Source: Acetobacterium wieringae | GTDB taxonomy: Bacteria > Bacillota > Clostridia > Eubacteriales > Eubacteriaceae | Reading direction: 5' to 3' | Length of the DNA stretch: 64,000 nt | Assembly (NCBI RefSeq): GCF_026646375.1 | Contig: NZ_JAIPPU010000007.1 | Location: 62,001-126,000 of the forward strand | Shown: piece by piece, positions 27,199-35,947 of the stretch | How the letters are laid out: each line of letters begins with the position of its first letter | How positions within the stretch are numbered: the stretch's first letter is position 1 | The notes under the pieces: generated by a model | The model's database searches: none | What the model saw: only the letters and a program-made list of their open reading frames with translations | What the model was told of the DNA's origin: nothing | Translations under genes and position numbers: made by a program

Positions 27199-27510
27199 AT
27201 GGACAGATCATTTGAGCTTAAAATAGACAATGCAGTTTTAGACTACATGCGAAAAAAAAGAAAGAGTAATTTAACACTAACCATCAGTTCTACAGGTGGC
27301 GGTTGCTGTCCAACTTTTGAGGTTTCTGAAGTTTCACTTGTAAAGCCAGATCAATTGGACGCATTTGACATCTTTCAACAGGATGATGTTACCCTATATA
27401 TCAGCAAAAATGCAAGGGTGATACGGTCGACACTGCATTTTATACTTAAAAAAAATTTGATTGGGGCAACGATCCAAGTCGAAGGTTTAAGTCTAAAAAA
27501 GCGGGATTAA
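27199..27510 (+). CDS. CC/Se-motif family small protein
   Basis: A 103-residue protein with the motif GGGCCPTFEV near residues 34-43, placed in a HesB-like small beta-rich context. I recall a CC/Se motif family in which one of these cysteines can be selenocysteine; here both are Cys codons. The two adjacent thiols could bind copper or mercury, or act as a redox pair. It lies 11 bases after the kinase gene and before the response regulator. The function is unknown and the family call is from memory. Confidence 0.55.
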   Translation: MDRSFELKIDNAVLDYMRKKRKSNLTLTISSTGGGCCPTFEVSEVSLVKPDQLDAFDIFQQDDVTLYISKNARVIRSTLHFILKKNLIGATIQVEGLSLKKRD

Positions 27511-27633
27511 TGCTACCCATGCGAGTTACCTGTAGTATAATGAGAAAAGTGTCACAAGAAGATTTCATACACGTGATGATCGAAGACGTTGATGTTCAAT
27601 TGAGCAACTGGGAAGTATAGAGGTTTGGCAATA

Positions 27634-28347
27634 ATGAACAATCATTTAAAAAAAGTACTTATTGTTGATGATGAAACCAAAATAATTGAGGTGGTAAAGT
27701 CTTTTCTGGAAAGTAAAGGCTTTACCGTCTTTACGGCGGAAAATGGTAAACAAGCCCTCGATATCTTTGACCGGGAAAACATTGCGATCATCGTCTTAGA
27801 CCTGATGCTTCCGGATATGACGGGCGAAGAAATTTGTATTCAGATCAGAAAAAAATCCCGGGTGCCGATTATTATGCTTACTGCAAAAATTGAAGAATCA
27901 GATATGCTTAAAGGTTTGAATATCGGCGCAGATGATTATATTACGAAACCATTCAGTTTAAAAGCCCTAAATGCCAGAATTGAAGCAGTTCTGCGCCGAT
28001 CAAGTGATGATCTGGTCCCGCTTTATAATAAGGCTTCTTTCAATGGCGGTGATTTGGAGGTTGATTTTGAAAGTCATCTGATCAAAAAGAATCAAGTGGA
28101 AATTAATCTTACTCCAAATGAATATAAACTACTGGCGGCGTTAATAAAATATCCCAATAAGGTTTTTACCCGGGAGGATCTAATCAGAGTAGCGTTGGGT
28201 GATGAATTTGAAGGATATGATCGGGCCGTGGACAGCCACATTAAGAACCTGCGTCAAAAAATAGAAAAGGATCCCAAAAATCCGGTGTATGTCCTGACTA
28301 TTTATGGGATTGGTTATAAATTCGGGGGTGAAACCCCCGAAACATAG
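27634..28347 (+). CDS. OmpR-family response regulator
   Basis: A 237-residue regulator. The receiver domain has VDDE, the phospho-acceptor Asp in IIVLDLMLP (~56), the T of LTAKIE and the K of ITKPFS. The C-terminal winged helix has NEYKLLAALIKYPNKVFTREDLI and DSHIKNLRQKIEKD. It should be phosphorylated by the kinase at 25787. The preceding ~120 bases have no clear gene. ATG 27634 has AGAGG ten bases upstream; a TTG at 27625 is too close to that site. Confidence 0.9.
   Translation: MNNHLKKVLIVDDETKIIEVVKSFLESKGFTVFTAENGKQALDIFDRENIAIIVLDLMLPDMTGEEICIQIRKKSRVPIIMLTAKIEESDMLKGLNIGADDYITKPFSLKALNARIEAVLRRSSDDLVPLYNKASFNGGDLEVDFESHLIKKNQVEINLTPNEYKLLAALIKYPNKVFTREDLIRVALGDEFEGYDRAVDSHIKNLRQKIEKDPKNPVYVLTIYGIGYKFGGETPET
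28321..28341. terminator. Perfect hairpin between convergent genes
   Basis: TTCGGGGGT (28321-28329) pairs with ACCCCCGAA (28333-28341) around GAA. It overlaps the last codons of the response regulator and lies just beyond the stop of the convergent tcdA gene. There is no strong U tract, so termination would be structure-driven or weak. Confidence 0.4.
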
Positions 28348-28351
28348 GCTA

Positions 28352-29137
28352 TCAATAAAGTTTTTCCACGCCCTTGTGGTTAATTTGAAAAGCGAGATCC
28401 TTGATCACTTCGCCTGCTAAAATCAGACCCGCTACCGACGGAACAAAGGAAATGCTGCCGGGAATGGATCGTCGATCGGTACATTTTCGTTCAGTTCCCG
28501 GTGGACAAATACAATTGGATTGACAGCTATTGGCTAAATTTTTTATTTGTTTAATCGGTTCTTCCGTTGAAAACACAACTTTTAAATGCTTAATCCTTCG
28601 TTTTTTGAGTTCTTTTCGCATGATTTTGGCGACCGGACACATACTGGTTTTATAGATATCGGCAACCTTAAAAAGCGTCGGATCTAATTTGTTTCCAGCA
28701 CCCATACAGCTGATGATGGGTGTTTTTGCGTTTTCAGTTTGGAGCACCAACTCAATTTTGGCCGAAATAGTATCGATGGCATCAACCACATATGAGTAGG
28801 AAGAGAAGTCAAAATTATCAGCGTTTTCAGGTAAAAAGAAGCATTGCTGTGTATTGACCTGAGCATTGGGATTGATATCCAGAATCCGTTGTTTCATCAC
28901 CTCGACCTTATTTTGGCCCACGGTTTTTCGGGTGGCGATCAGCTGGCGGTTGAGATTTGTCAAACAGACCTTATCGTCATCAATGAGATCAAATGAGCCA
29001 ATGCCGCTGCGGGCAAGGGCTTCGGCAGTATAACTACCCACTCCGCCAATGCCAAAGATGGCAACGCGTGCCTGCGCCAGTTTTTCCATGGCATCCCCGC
29101 CAAGTAATAATTCAGTTCTTGAAAATTGGTTCAACAT
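28352..29137 (-). CDS. tcdA: tRNA threonylcarbamoyladenosine dehydratase
   Basis: A 261-residue E1-like enzyme of the TcdA/CsdL family, which cyclises t6A37 in tRNA using ATP. The nucleotide-binding motif is IFGIGGVGSYTAEALARSG near residue 28; DDDKVCLTNLNRQL and the catalytic-region segment CMGAGNK are present. The length is typical. It is the last gene of a three-gene minus-strand group with ttcA-like and cysteine desulfurase genes, all tied to tRNA modification or sulfur transfer. It ends four bases from the convergent response regulator. Confidence 0.9.
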   Translation of the reverse strand: MLNQFSRTELLLGGDAMEKLAQARVAIFGIGGVGSYTAEALARSGIGSFDLIDDDKVCLTNLNRQLIATRKTVGQNKVEVMKQRILDINPNAQVNTQQCFFLPENADNFDFSSYSYVVDAIDTISAKIELVLQTENAKTPIISCMGAGNKLDPTLFKVADIYKTSMCPVAKIMRKELKKRRIKHLKVVFSTEEPIKQIKNLANSCQSNCICPPGTERKCTDRRSIPGSISFVPSVAGLILAGEVIKDLAFQINHKGVEKLY

Positions 29138-29193
29138 TAAAAAATCTCCGTTCAGATATTAATGGTTTAGTTTTTTTGTTTTTATTTACAGAA

Positions 29194-30024
29194 TCAGCTA
29201 TCATAATCATCTAAAAAATGATGTTTAACCCCATTTTGCTTATAGGAAATAATCGTATTGAGATTGACGTTCTCGACGCTTTTAAAAATATTGCTTTCGA
29301 TATAAGGGCTGGTTTGGCGGAATTTTTTCAGCAGCGTTTTCATTTCCTGGCGCTTGGAGGCTCCGCCTTCATTGTCTGATATCATACAATTTTCAGTAAA
29401 GCGGCAGGCACATTGAATAAATTGCAGGTCGTTATGCAACTTCCAGCTGATGATGGCCTCTTCCCGAATCAGATACATCGGTCGGATTAACTCCATATGC
29501 TCAAAATTGCTGCTTTTTAGTTTGGGCATCATGGTCTGTATCTGACCGCCGTAAAGCATGCCCATCAGGATCGTCTCAATGACATCGTCATAATGATGGC
29601 CCAGGGCGATTTTATTGCATCCCAATTCTTTGGCGTGATGATACAGATGACCCCGGCGCATCCGGGCACAGAGATAGCAGGGTGATTTTTCAATATCGGC
29701 CACTGAATCAAAAATCTGCGATTCGAAAACAGTTGCTTCAATATTCAACAGTTTCAGATTTTTTTTGATCATTTCCCGGTTGATCGGGTTATAGCCCGGA
29801 TCCATTACCAGAAAAACCAGTTCAAATTCGAATTTATTGTGTTTCTTCAGTTCCTGGAATAGCTTGGCCATCAGCATGGAGTCTTTTCCGCCAGAGATGC
29901 ACACCGCAATTTTATCACCTTCCTTGACCAGCTGATATTCATTGATAGCACTGGTAAAGCGGCACCAGATACTGCTGCGATACTTCTTTTTTAAACTTTT
30001 TTCTATTTCTTGATAACGTTCCAT
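29194..30024 (-). CDS. TtcA-family tRNA 2-thiolation ATPase
   Basis: A 276-residue PP-loop enzyme. The ATP site is ISGGKDSMLMAKLF (~45), and the cluster or catalytic cysteines are in CYLCARMRRGHLYHHAKELG (~115) plus CACRF later on. GHHYDDVIET is characteristic of TtcA, which makes 2-thiocytidine at tRNA position 32 with an Fe-S cluster. It lies eight bases downstream of the cysteine desulfurase gene, the natural sulfur donor, so the two are one operon. Related PP-loop enzymes (TtuA) modify other positions, so the exact nucleoside is less certain than the family. Confidence 0.85.
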   Translation of the reverse strand: MERYQEIEKSLKKKYRSSIWCRFTSAINEYQLVKEGDKIAVCISGGKDSMLMAKLFQELKKHNKFEFELVFLVMDPGYNPINREMIKKNLKLLNIEATVFESQIFDSVADIEKSPCYLCARMRRGHLYHHAKELGCNKIALGHHYDDVIETILMGMLYGGQIQTMMPKLKSSNFEHMELIRPMYLIREEAIISWKLHNDLQFIQCACRFTENCMISDNEGGASKRQEMKTLLKKFRQTSPYIESNIFKSVENVNLNTIISYKQNGVKHHFLDDYDS

Positions 30025-30032
30025 GATAACTC

Positions 30033-31157
30033 CTACTTTTTAGTTAAACTTTTATAACAATAATCAAAGATGTCCATAAACTCCTGCAATTCACTGTCAG
30101 TGGTTAAATGGCAAAGACTGATCCGCCAGGAAGATCTGGCCAGATCCTTGCTTCCGGTGACTGTCAGAACCGATCGTGAGGGAGTGTTGTCGGTGGAACA
30201 GGCTGATTTGGTCGAAACGCAGACTTTCCGGTCGCTCAGTGCAGCCTGAAATGCTTGGGCTTTGACGCCTTTGACACTGAGATTAAGAATATGGGGAATA
30301 GCATGTTCAGTACTGTTGAAAGCTACTAGCGGATACGCTGATAACTGTTTTTTTAACCAGTCGTTTTTTACAGTAACCTGGGTCAGCCGTTCTTTCAGCT
30401 CAGCCATGCACAGTTCAAGGGCTAGCGCCGTTGCCCCGGCACCAGCGGTAAAAGGCGTGCCGCTGCGATAATAACTGGTGCTGGTGCCCCCATGGATTTG
30501 TGGTTCAAGGATCAGGCTTTCGCTTTTTAGCAGCACACCCATGCCATTCAGGCCGAAAAACTTGTGGGGTGAAAAGGTAACCAGATCAATTTGATCTAAA
30601 TGAATTGGTATTTTACCGACAGCCTGGGTGGCATCCACATGAAAAAAGCAATTGGGATAAGCGGCAACAATCGTTGCAATTGATGGGATCGGTTGACAGA
30701 TTCCCAACTCGCTATCAACATAATTGATAGAGACCAGGATTGTATCTTCTCGAATTAATTCATTGAAATGATCCAGGTCAACAGTGCCATCTTTTCTGAT
30801 CGACACCAGATCAATTTCATAACCAATCGATTGAAGCTGCTTGAGGCTGCCGCTGACTGACGCATGTTCCAGACAGTTAGAAATGATATGGCGGCCTACT
30901 TCACGATAATTTCTGGCCACACCCTTAATGGCCAGGTTATTGGCTTCAGTGGCTCCAGAGGTGTAGATAACCTCCGAAGTTAAACAATTCAGCAGATTTT
31001 TTATTTTGATAGTTGCTTGTTTAATCAGTTGCTTGGCATTTTTCCCGGATAGATGGGTGCCGTTAGCATTACCAAAAGCAACTTGATTGATTTGGCAAAA
31101 TAAATCAAGCACTTGGACATCAACTGGGGTGTCGGCAGCGTAATCTAAATATATCAA
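30033..31157 (-). CDS. Cysteine desulfurase (NifS/IscS family)
   Basis: A 374-residue PLP enzyme that releases sulfur from cysteine as a persulfide. It opens with IYLDYAADTP. The PLP lysine is in FSPHKFFGLNGMG (~200), and the reactive cysteine loop is STKSACST (~322). Somewhat shorter than IscS (about 400 residues), it lacks the long C-terminal extension. It is the first gene of the group with the TtcA-like and TcdA genes, implying service to tRNA thiolation rather than general Fe-S assembly. No CATAT-type operator precedes it; a hairpin with U tract does. Confidence 0.9.
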   Translation of the reverse strand: MIYLDYAADTPVDVQVLDLFCQINQVAFGNANGTHLSGKNAKQLIKQATIKIKNLLNCLTSEVIYTSGATEANNLAIKGVARNYREVGRHIISNCLEHASVSGSLKQLQSIGYEIDLVSIRKDGTVDLDHFNELIREDTILVSINYVDSELGICQPIPSIATIVAAYPNCFFHVDATQAVGKIPIHLDQIDLVTFSPHKFFGLNGMGVLLKSESLILEPQIHGGTSTSYYRSGTPFTAGAGATALALELCMAELKERLTQVTVKNDWLKKQLSAYPLVAFNSTEHAIPHILNLSVKGVKAQAFQAALSDRKVCVSTKSACSTDNTPSRSVLTVTGSKDLARSSWRISLCHLTTDSELQEFMDIFDYCYKSLTKK

Positions 31158-31210
31158 GTCGTAACTCCCTTCTAAAAAACCAAAACGGTTAATAACTTCT
31201 AAAATGACTC

Positions 31211-31286
31211 AAAAAAATACCCAGATGATTAGTATGAAATCACCAGGGAATTATCCAATTATACTACAAGAGACGTACATTAACAA
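31211..31286 (-). promoter_or_regulatory. Promoter and attenuator-like hairpin before the cysteine desulfurase
   Basis: On the minus strand TTGTTA (31281-31286) and TATAAT (31258-31263) are 17 bases apart. Downstream, bases 31248-31238 (CCCTGGTGATT) pair with 31230-31220 (AATCATCTGGG) with two imperfect positions, followed by TATTTTTTT (31219-31211). That looks like an intrinsic terminator in the leader, about 55 bases before the start codon. No aptamer was recognised. Confidence 0.5.
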
Positions 31287-31359
31287 TTGAATATTTTTGT
31301 TTTAAGATTTATCTGGGTATCATAAAACAAAATACTGGCTCTAAAAATAAAAAAAAGTA

Positions 31360-31410
31360 TTGACAAGAAAATAAAAGGGAAATATAATAAAATCATATAG
31401 AAATAATATG
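31360..31410 (+). promoter_or_regulatory. cysK-cymR promoter with CATAT-N7-ATATG operator
   Basis: TTGACA (31360-31365) and TATAAT (31383-31388) are spaced by 17 bases. The palindrome CATATAGAAATAATATG (31394-31410) begins five bases after the -10, where a bound repressor would block transcription. This is the operon that encodes the Rrf2 regulator itself. Confidence 0.8.
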
Positions 31411-31437
31411 ATATAAATAATGAAAAGAGGTATCACG

Positions 31438-32367
31438 ATGTCAAAAATTGCAAAAAATCTGACCGACCTGATTGGAAATACACCGCTGCTTGAACTATCA
31501 AATTATGAAAAGAATTTGGACTTAGAGGCAAAAATCGTAGCCAAACTGGAATACTTTAATCCCCTTTCTTCGGTTAAAGACCGAATTGGCTTTGCGATGA
31601 TTGATGCAGCTGAAAAAGCAGGTTTGCTCAACAAGGATTCAGTCATTATTGAGCCTACCAGTGGCAATACCGGTGTTGGTCTGGCTTTTGTTGCTGCAGC
31701 TAAAGGCTATCGTTTAATTTTAACCATGCCTGAAACAATGAGTATTGAACGACGAAATCTGGTTTCTGCGCTCGGCGCTGAACTGGTTTTGACCCCTGGT
31801 TCACTGGGAATGAAGGGTGCTATTGCCAAGGCTCAGGAACTGGCGCAAAGCACCCCCAATGCCTTCGTGCCACAGCAATTCGAGAATCCAGCCAATCCTG
31901 AGATTCATCGAAAAACGACGGCGGTTGAGATTTGGGAAGACACCGATGGGGAAGTCGATATTTTTGTTGCCGGAATTGGAACCGGTGGAACCATTACCGG
32001 GGTTGGCGAAGTTTTAAAAGAAAAGAAACCAGGGGTGAAAATTGTCGCCGTTGAGCCGGAAGCTTCTCCCGTTTTATCAGGTGGAAATCCTGGGCCACAT
32101 AAAATTCAGGGAATTGGTGCCGGGTTTGTTCCAGGGGTGCTCAATACCACTATATATGATGAAGTCATTAAGGTCAGTAATGAAAATGCGTTCCAGACCT
32201 CCAAAGAAATTGGTCGACGGGAAGGATTGTTGGTCGGTATTTCTTCTGGGGCTGCCATCTATGCAGCCACCGAATTGGCAAAACGACCCGAAAATAAAGG
32301 CAAGACCATTGTGGTTTTATTGCCGGACACCGGTGAACGTTATTTGTCAACGGGCTTGTTTCAGTAA
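31438..32367 (+). CDS. cysK: Cysteine synthase A (O-acetylserine sulfhydrylase)
   Basis: A 309-residue PLP enzyme making cysteine from O-acetylserine and sulfide. It begins with [13 protein letters not shown]; the PLP lysine is Lys47 in [21 protein letters not shown] is the substrate loop, [13 protein letters not shown] the phosphate loop, and [11 protein letters not shown] the C-terminal signature. The length is typical. ATG 31438 has AGAGG eight bases upstream. The stop overlaps the ATG of the Rrf2 regulator by one base, echoing the functional CysK-CymR pair known from Bacillus and Staphylococcus. Confidence 0.95.
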   Translation: MSKIAKNLTDLIGNTPLLELSNYEKNLDLEAKIVAKLEYFNPLSSVKDRIGFAMIDAAEKAGLLNKDSVIIEPTSGNTGVGLAFVAAAKGYRLILTMPETMSIERRNLVSALGAELVLTPGSLGMKGAIAKAQELAQSTPNAFVPQQFENPANPEIHRKTTAVEIWEDTDGEVDIFVAGIGTGGTITGVGEVLKEKKPGVKIVAVEPEASPVLSGGNPGPHKIQGIGAGFVPGVLNTTIYDEVIKVSNENAFQTSKEIGRREGLLVGISSGAAIYAATELAKRPENKGKTIVVLLPDTGERYLSTGLFQ

Positions 32368-32801
32368 TGAAAATTTCCACTAAGGGCAGGTATGCCTTGC
32401 GTTTAATGCTGGACCTGGCGATTAACAACACCGGGGAATACATTCCCATTAAGCGGATTGCTGAACGCCAGGAGATTTCAGAAAAATATTTGGAACAGAT
32501 TATTACCCAGATTTCACGAGCTGGCTTTGTTCGTAGTGTCCGGGGATCTCAGGGGGGGTATCAACTGGCCAATCCCCCGGAAGATTATACTGTTGGCATG
32601 ATTGTCAGACTTTTGGAAGGTGAATTATCACCAGTTATTTTGAGCGACGAGGCAGGGAATTATGAAGAAGCAGATCGTCACGTCACCGCTGATGTTTGGC
32701 AGGAAATTAAAGATGCCATTGATCAGGTAGTCGATAATATTACCCTGGCAGAACTGGTCAGACGTTACCATGAAAAAGGTAATTGTGAATATTTTATCTG
32801 A
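32367..32801 (+). CDS. cymR: Rrf2-family cysteine-metabolism repressor (CymR-like)
   Basis: A 144-residue Rrf2 regulator. The winged helix covers ~1-70 (KISTKGRYALRLMLDLA, then ISEKYLEQIITQISRAGFVRSVRG). The only cysteine is at the C-terminus (NCEYFI), so the three-Cys cluster of IscR is absent, as in CymR. CymR represses cysteine and sulfur genes and works together with CysK. Translation is coupled to cysK (ATGA-type overlap). I infer that it binds the CATAN-N7-NTATG palindromes listed elsewhere in this table. A hairpin terminator follows. Confidence 0.85.
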   Translation: MKISTKGRYALRLMLDLAINNTGEYIPIKRIAERQEISEKYLEQIITQISRAGFVRSVRGSQGGYQLANPPEDYTVGMIVRLLEGELSPVILSDEAGNYEEADRHVTADVWQEIKDAIDQVVDNITLAELVRRYHEKGNCEYFI

Positions 32802-32883
32802 TTTAGTCCACTATAGTTAAGTTTAAAAAAAGAAAAATCGAAGAGATCAGTCGGTTTCAAGCGATTCACAGATGAATTAAAAA

Positions 32884-32928
32884 TGGCAGGATTTGAAGCA
32901 TAGCACGCTTTCAATCCTGTCTTTTTTT
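32884..32928 (+). terminator. Intrinsic terminator after cymR
   Basis: GCAGGATTTGAAGC and GCTTTCAATCCTGT form a slightly imperfect stem followed by CTTTTTTT. Confidence 0.75.
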
Positions 32929-32965
32929 AATACATAAAATCATATCAGAATAGTACAAAAACGTA

Positions 32966-33023
32966 TTGACAAATACAAAAGCATCACATATAATAATCCT
33001 ACCAAACATATAGGAGATATATG
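32966..33023 (+). promoter_or_regulatory. Promoter and operator of the corrinoid methyltransferase operon
   Basis: TTGACA (32966-32971) and TATAAT (32989-32994) are 17 bases apart. CATATAGGAGATATATG (33007-33023) is a perfect 6-5-6 palindrome located between the -10 and the ribosome-binding site. It is the same site type as at cysK, so the operon is probably controlled by sulfur status. Confidence 0.8.
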
Positions 33024-33045
33024 TTAACAGGGAGGAGATTAGTAA

Positions 33046-33711
33046 ATGTCATTAAACAAACAGGAATTATTTGATAAACTGGCAGCTTCAATTGTGGATA
33101 TGGATGAGGATCTAACCATTGAACTCAGTAACAAGGTGATTGCCGAGGGCGTGGATGCGTACGAAGCGATTGTTAATGGCTTGACCGTTGGCATGAACCA
33201 GGCTGGGAAGTTATTTGATGAAGAAGAGTATTTTGTACCGGAATTACTGATGTGCTCAGATGCCATGTATGCCGGGCTAAATTTATTAAAGCCTCATATC
33301 AAGGTCAATTCACACGAAACGAAAAGAAAAGCCGTCATAGGCGTGATCGAAGGAGATACCCATGACATTGGTAAAAACCTGGTAAAGATTATGCTGGAAA
33401 CAGGTGGTTATGATGTGATTGATCTTGGACGAGACATTGCCCCGGATACTTTTGTGGAACGGGCTAAAGAAGAAAATGCCGAGTTTATATTTATCTCAAC
33501 GCTGATGACAACAACCATGGAAGGAATGAGCGAAGTTGTTGAAATTCTTAAAGAGCAGAAAATAAGAGAAGATTATAAGGTATTAATTGGTGGTGGGCCG
33601 GTTTCCCAGTCTTATGCAGATAAAATTGGCGCCGACGGCTACGCAGAAAATGCGGCAGAGGCCGTGAAGTTGGCAAATAACATTGCCGCCGCTTATGGCA
33701 ATGAGCTCTAA
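33046..33711 (+). CDS. Corrinoid protein (MtbC/MtaC-type methyl carrier)
   Basis: A 221-residue cobalamin-binding protein. Residues ~1-90 are the helical cap domain. Residues ~93-221 are the B12-binding Rossmann-like domain with DTHDIG, where His106 is the lower cobalt ligand, plus the later SLMTTTM-like and IGGGPVSQ loops. It should carry a methyl group on cobalt between two methyltransferases. It is the first gene of the operon, with GGGAGGAG before ATG 33046. The methyl donor is not fixed by the sequence; neighbours suggest a methylated sulfur compound. Confidence 0.9.
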   Translation: MSLNKQELFDKLAASIVDMDEDLTIELSNKVIAEGVDAYEAIVNGLTVGMNQAGKLFDEEEYFVPELLMCSDAMYAGLNLLKPHIKVNSHETKRKAVIGVIEGDTHDIGKNLVKIMLETGGYDVIDLGRDIAPDTFVERAKEENAEFIFISTLMTTTMEGMSEVVEILKEQKIREDYKVLIGGGPVSQSYADKIGADGYAENAAEAVKLANNIAAAYGNEL

Positions 33712-33759
33712 AGCGTACTCAAGTAAATTTGCAAGACAATTAAATGGAGGAAATCATCG

Positions 33760-34839
33760 ATGTCATTAATACAAAGAAATGAAGAATTATCGTCTCTGGA
33801 ACGGGTCGTGCTGACCCTGCAGCGTAAAGAAGTCGATCGAATCCCGGCGATTCCCCTGGTTTGCGGTGCCTCTTATCGGGTGACCGGTTCCCGCTATGAT
33901 AAATGGTCTCAAGACGCTGAAATTGCCACCCAAAGTTTACTGGCAGCACAGGAACTAATTGGTCAGGATGCCTTTTTGTTACTGGTTGACCTCTCAGTGG
34001 AAGCGGCAGACTTTGGGCAGGAAATTATTTATCCAAAATTCAGCACCGCCTATCCTGATTTTAACAACCAATTTATTAAGACTCCAGGGGAATATGAAAA
34101 AATCGAAAAAATAAATCCCCGGGAAACGACTCGGATGAAGCAGGTCATTGATACGGTTAAGGGTCTATCAGCTGCTAAAGGCAATGAAGTCGCTATTTTC
34201 GGATTTGTTTATGGTCCACTGGGCGTTTTATCACAGATTAGAGGTCATAAAGAATTGTTTGTTGATTTGATCAAGCATCCTGAGGAGGTTTTGGCGGCAG
34301 TTGATGTGATTACAGATGTACTGATCGAATATGCCGAAGCTCAGATTGAAGCCGGGGCCCATTCCATTGTCATTGATCCGCTGTACTCTTCAGGAACAGT
34401 TTTAAGAAACACTACCTGGGAGAAATTTGAAGGCCCTTATCTAAAACGACTTGCCGATGCGATTCGGGCGGCCGGTTCGGCAGTGGCCATTCACAATTGC
34501 GGTGGTGGTGTTTATTTTGAAGAAGTTATCAAGTGGTCTGATCCGGTGGCGATCTCAGTTGCCTATCCGGCCCATGGTGCCAAAGATTGGGAAGAACATG
34601 CAAAAACCTGGGGTGACAAGATTATCACCATCGGATATTCCGATCCCGCCGAAACCGGTCTGGTATTTACTGCAGATGAGGTGCTCGAAGATGTTAAAAG
34701 ACAACTGGATCTGTTCAAAAAACACAATGCTGGTTTTATCCTTTCTTCTGGCTGTGAGTTCCCGCCCAATGGTAATTTATTAAATGCTGCGGCAATGGTG
34801 GAAGCTTCCAGACGATACGGGCGCTGGTCGATAAAGTAA
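33760..34839 (+). CDS. UroD-family corrinoid methyltransferase
   Basis: A 359-residue uroporphyrinogen-decarboxylase-fold methyltransferase, as in MtaA, MtbA, MtsA or CmuA. The thiol-activating zinc-site residues are visible as HNCGGG (~246-251) and SSGCEFPP (~329-336). Such enzymes move methyl groups between a corrinoid protein and a thiol or a methylated substrate. It follows the corrinoid protein gene by 48 bases with a GGAGG site. With no MttB-, MtaB- or MtmB-type substrate enzyme in the operon, this or the second UroD-type protein may itself demethylate the growth substrate. Confidence 0.85.
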   Translation: MSLIQRNEELSSLERVVLTLQRKEVDRIPAIPLVCGASYRVTGSRYDKWSQDAEIATQSLLAAQELIGQDAFLLLVDLSVEAADFGQEIIYPKFSTAYPDFNNQFIKTPGEYEKIEKINPRETTRMKQVIDTVKGLSAAKGNEVAIFGFVYGPLGVLSQIRGHKELFVDLIKHPEEVLAAVDVITDVLIEYAEAQIEAGAHSIVIDPLYSSGTVLRNTTWEKFEGPYLKRLADAIRAAGSAVAIHNCGGGVYFEEVIKWSDPVAISVAYPAHGAKDWEEHAKTWGDKIITIGYSDPAETGLVFTADEVLEDVKRQLDLFKKHNAGFILSSGCEFPPNGNLLNAAAMVEASRRYGRWSIK

Positions 34840-34910
34840 TTTTCAAACAAATTAAGTACAGAAGCGAAATAATTCAATATAGCAATAAAAGTGAATTAAG
34901 TCCAGGTGAT

Positions 34911-34944
34911 CAATGACAACAATTTAAAAGGATTGTTGTCATTG
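34911..34944 (+). terminator. Hairpin inside the corrinoid operon
   Basis: CAATGACAACAAT (34911-34923) and ATTGTTGTCATTG (34932-34944) pair perfectly over 13 bases with an 8-base loop. There is no U tract, so partial attenuation or mRNA stabilisation is more likely than full termination; the following genes look like part of the same system. Confidence 0.45.
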
Positions 34945-34992
34945 TGTTTATAAATGACAAGTTCAATGATTAACAGATAGGAAAGTGATCGT

Positions 34993-35946
34993 ATGACAAT
35001 ACAAATTGATATTTTTTCTGGTTTTTTTGGTGCCGGTAAAACCACATTAATTAAGAAGCTGATCGATGAAAACGTGTATTCTAAAAAAATAACGCTGATT
35101 GAAAATGAGTTTGGCGAAATTCCAATCGATGGGGCATTTCTAAAAAAATACAACATTGAAATAAAGGAAATCAAGGCCGGGTGTATCTGTTGTTCTACCG
35201 TAATTGATTTTACCAATACTTTGCGAGAAATCATTAAATCGAAAGAAACAGAAAGAATCATCATTGAACCGTCGGGAGTTGGTAAACTGTCTGAAATCGT
35301 CAAGATTGTCAAGAAACTGGAAGAGGATGATGACATTCATCTCAACCTGGTGATTGCTGCCGTCGATGTGACCATGTATGAGGAATTCACCGAGTTGTTC
35401 AGTGAGTTTTATGGGGACCAGATCAGTCACGCCAGTACCATTCTCTTAAGTCGAACCCAGAACGTCGATGATGAGGAGTTAGGCAAGGTTGTTTCGAAAA
35501 TACGGGAGATCAATGAGACCGCATCGATTGTAACCACGCCCTGGGATGACTTAAGTGGCGTTGAGCTGCTCGGTCTTTCCGAAGCGGATGGACAACAAAT
35601 TTCCCGGGATGAGGATTTAAGTGCGTTTGATCTGGAATTTGATGATGACCACGATCACGACGATGACGATCATAATCATGATATTTTTACAAGCTGGGGT
35701 ATCGAAACGCCAAAGATATTTCCGGAAACTCAATTAAGAAGTATCTTTGAAAGTTTGAAGGATGAGGCGGTTTTTGGAAAAGTGGTTCGGTCAAAGGGCA
35801 AGGTACAGATTGATACAGTTAATTGGGTGGAGTTTGACTTTGTTCCCAATGCCCTGGAAATTAGAGCGTCCGAACCCGATGAAATCGGGCGGATTACCGT
35901 AATTGGCCATGATCTGAATCAGGCCATTCTGGACACCATTTTCTGA
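34993..35946 (+). CDS. CobW/COG0523-type GTPase with His/Asp-rich metal loop
   Basis: A 317-residue G3E GTPase. The P-loop is GFFGAGKTT (~10-18), and the family metal motif CICC is at residues 64-67. Residues ~218-232 are a loop of alternating Asp and His (DDDHDHDDDDHNHD), a likely Zn or Co buffer, and a CobW C-terminal domain follows. Members insert or traffic metals. In this operon it may supply zinc to the UroD-type methyltransferases or help corrinoid handling; that is inference. It ends one base before the DUF1638 gene starts. Confidence 0.85.
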   Translation: MTIQIDIFSGFFGAGKTTLIKKLIDENVYSKKITLIENEFGEIPIDGAFLKKYNIEIKEIKAGCICCSTVIDFTNTLREIIKSKETERIIIEPSGVGKLSEIVKIVKKLEEDDDIHLNLVIAAVDVTMYEEFTELFSEFYGDQISHASTILLSRTQNVDDEELGKVVSKIREINETASIVTTPWDDLSGVELLGLSEADGQQISRDEDLSAFDLEFDDDHDHDDDDHNHDIFTSWGIETPKIFPETQLRSIFESLKDEAVFGKVVRSKGKVQIDTVNWVEFDFVPNALEIRASEPDEIGRITVIGHDLNQAILDTIF

Positions 35947-35947
35947 T

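Noticed and set aside
32802-33045. Possible cobalamin riboswitch before the corrinoid operon
   Set aside because: The space between promoter and start codon is too short and none of the conserved B12-box sequence is present.
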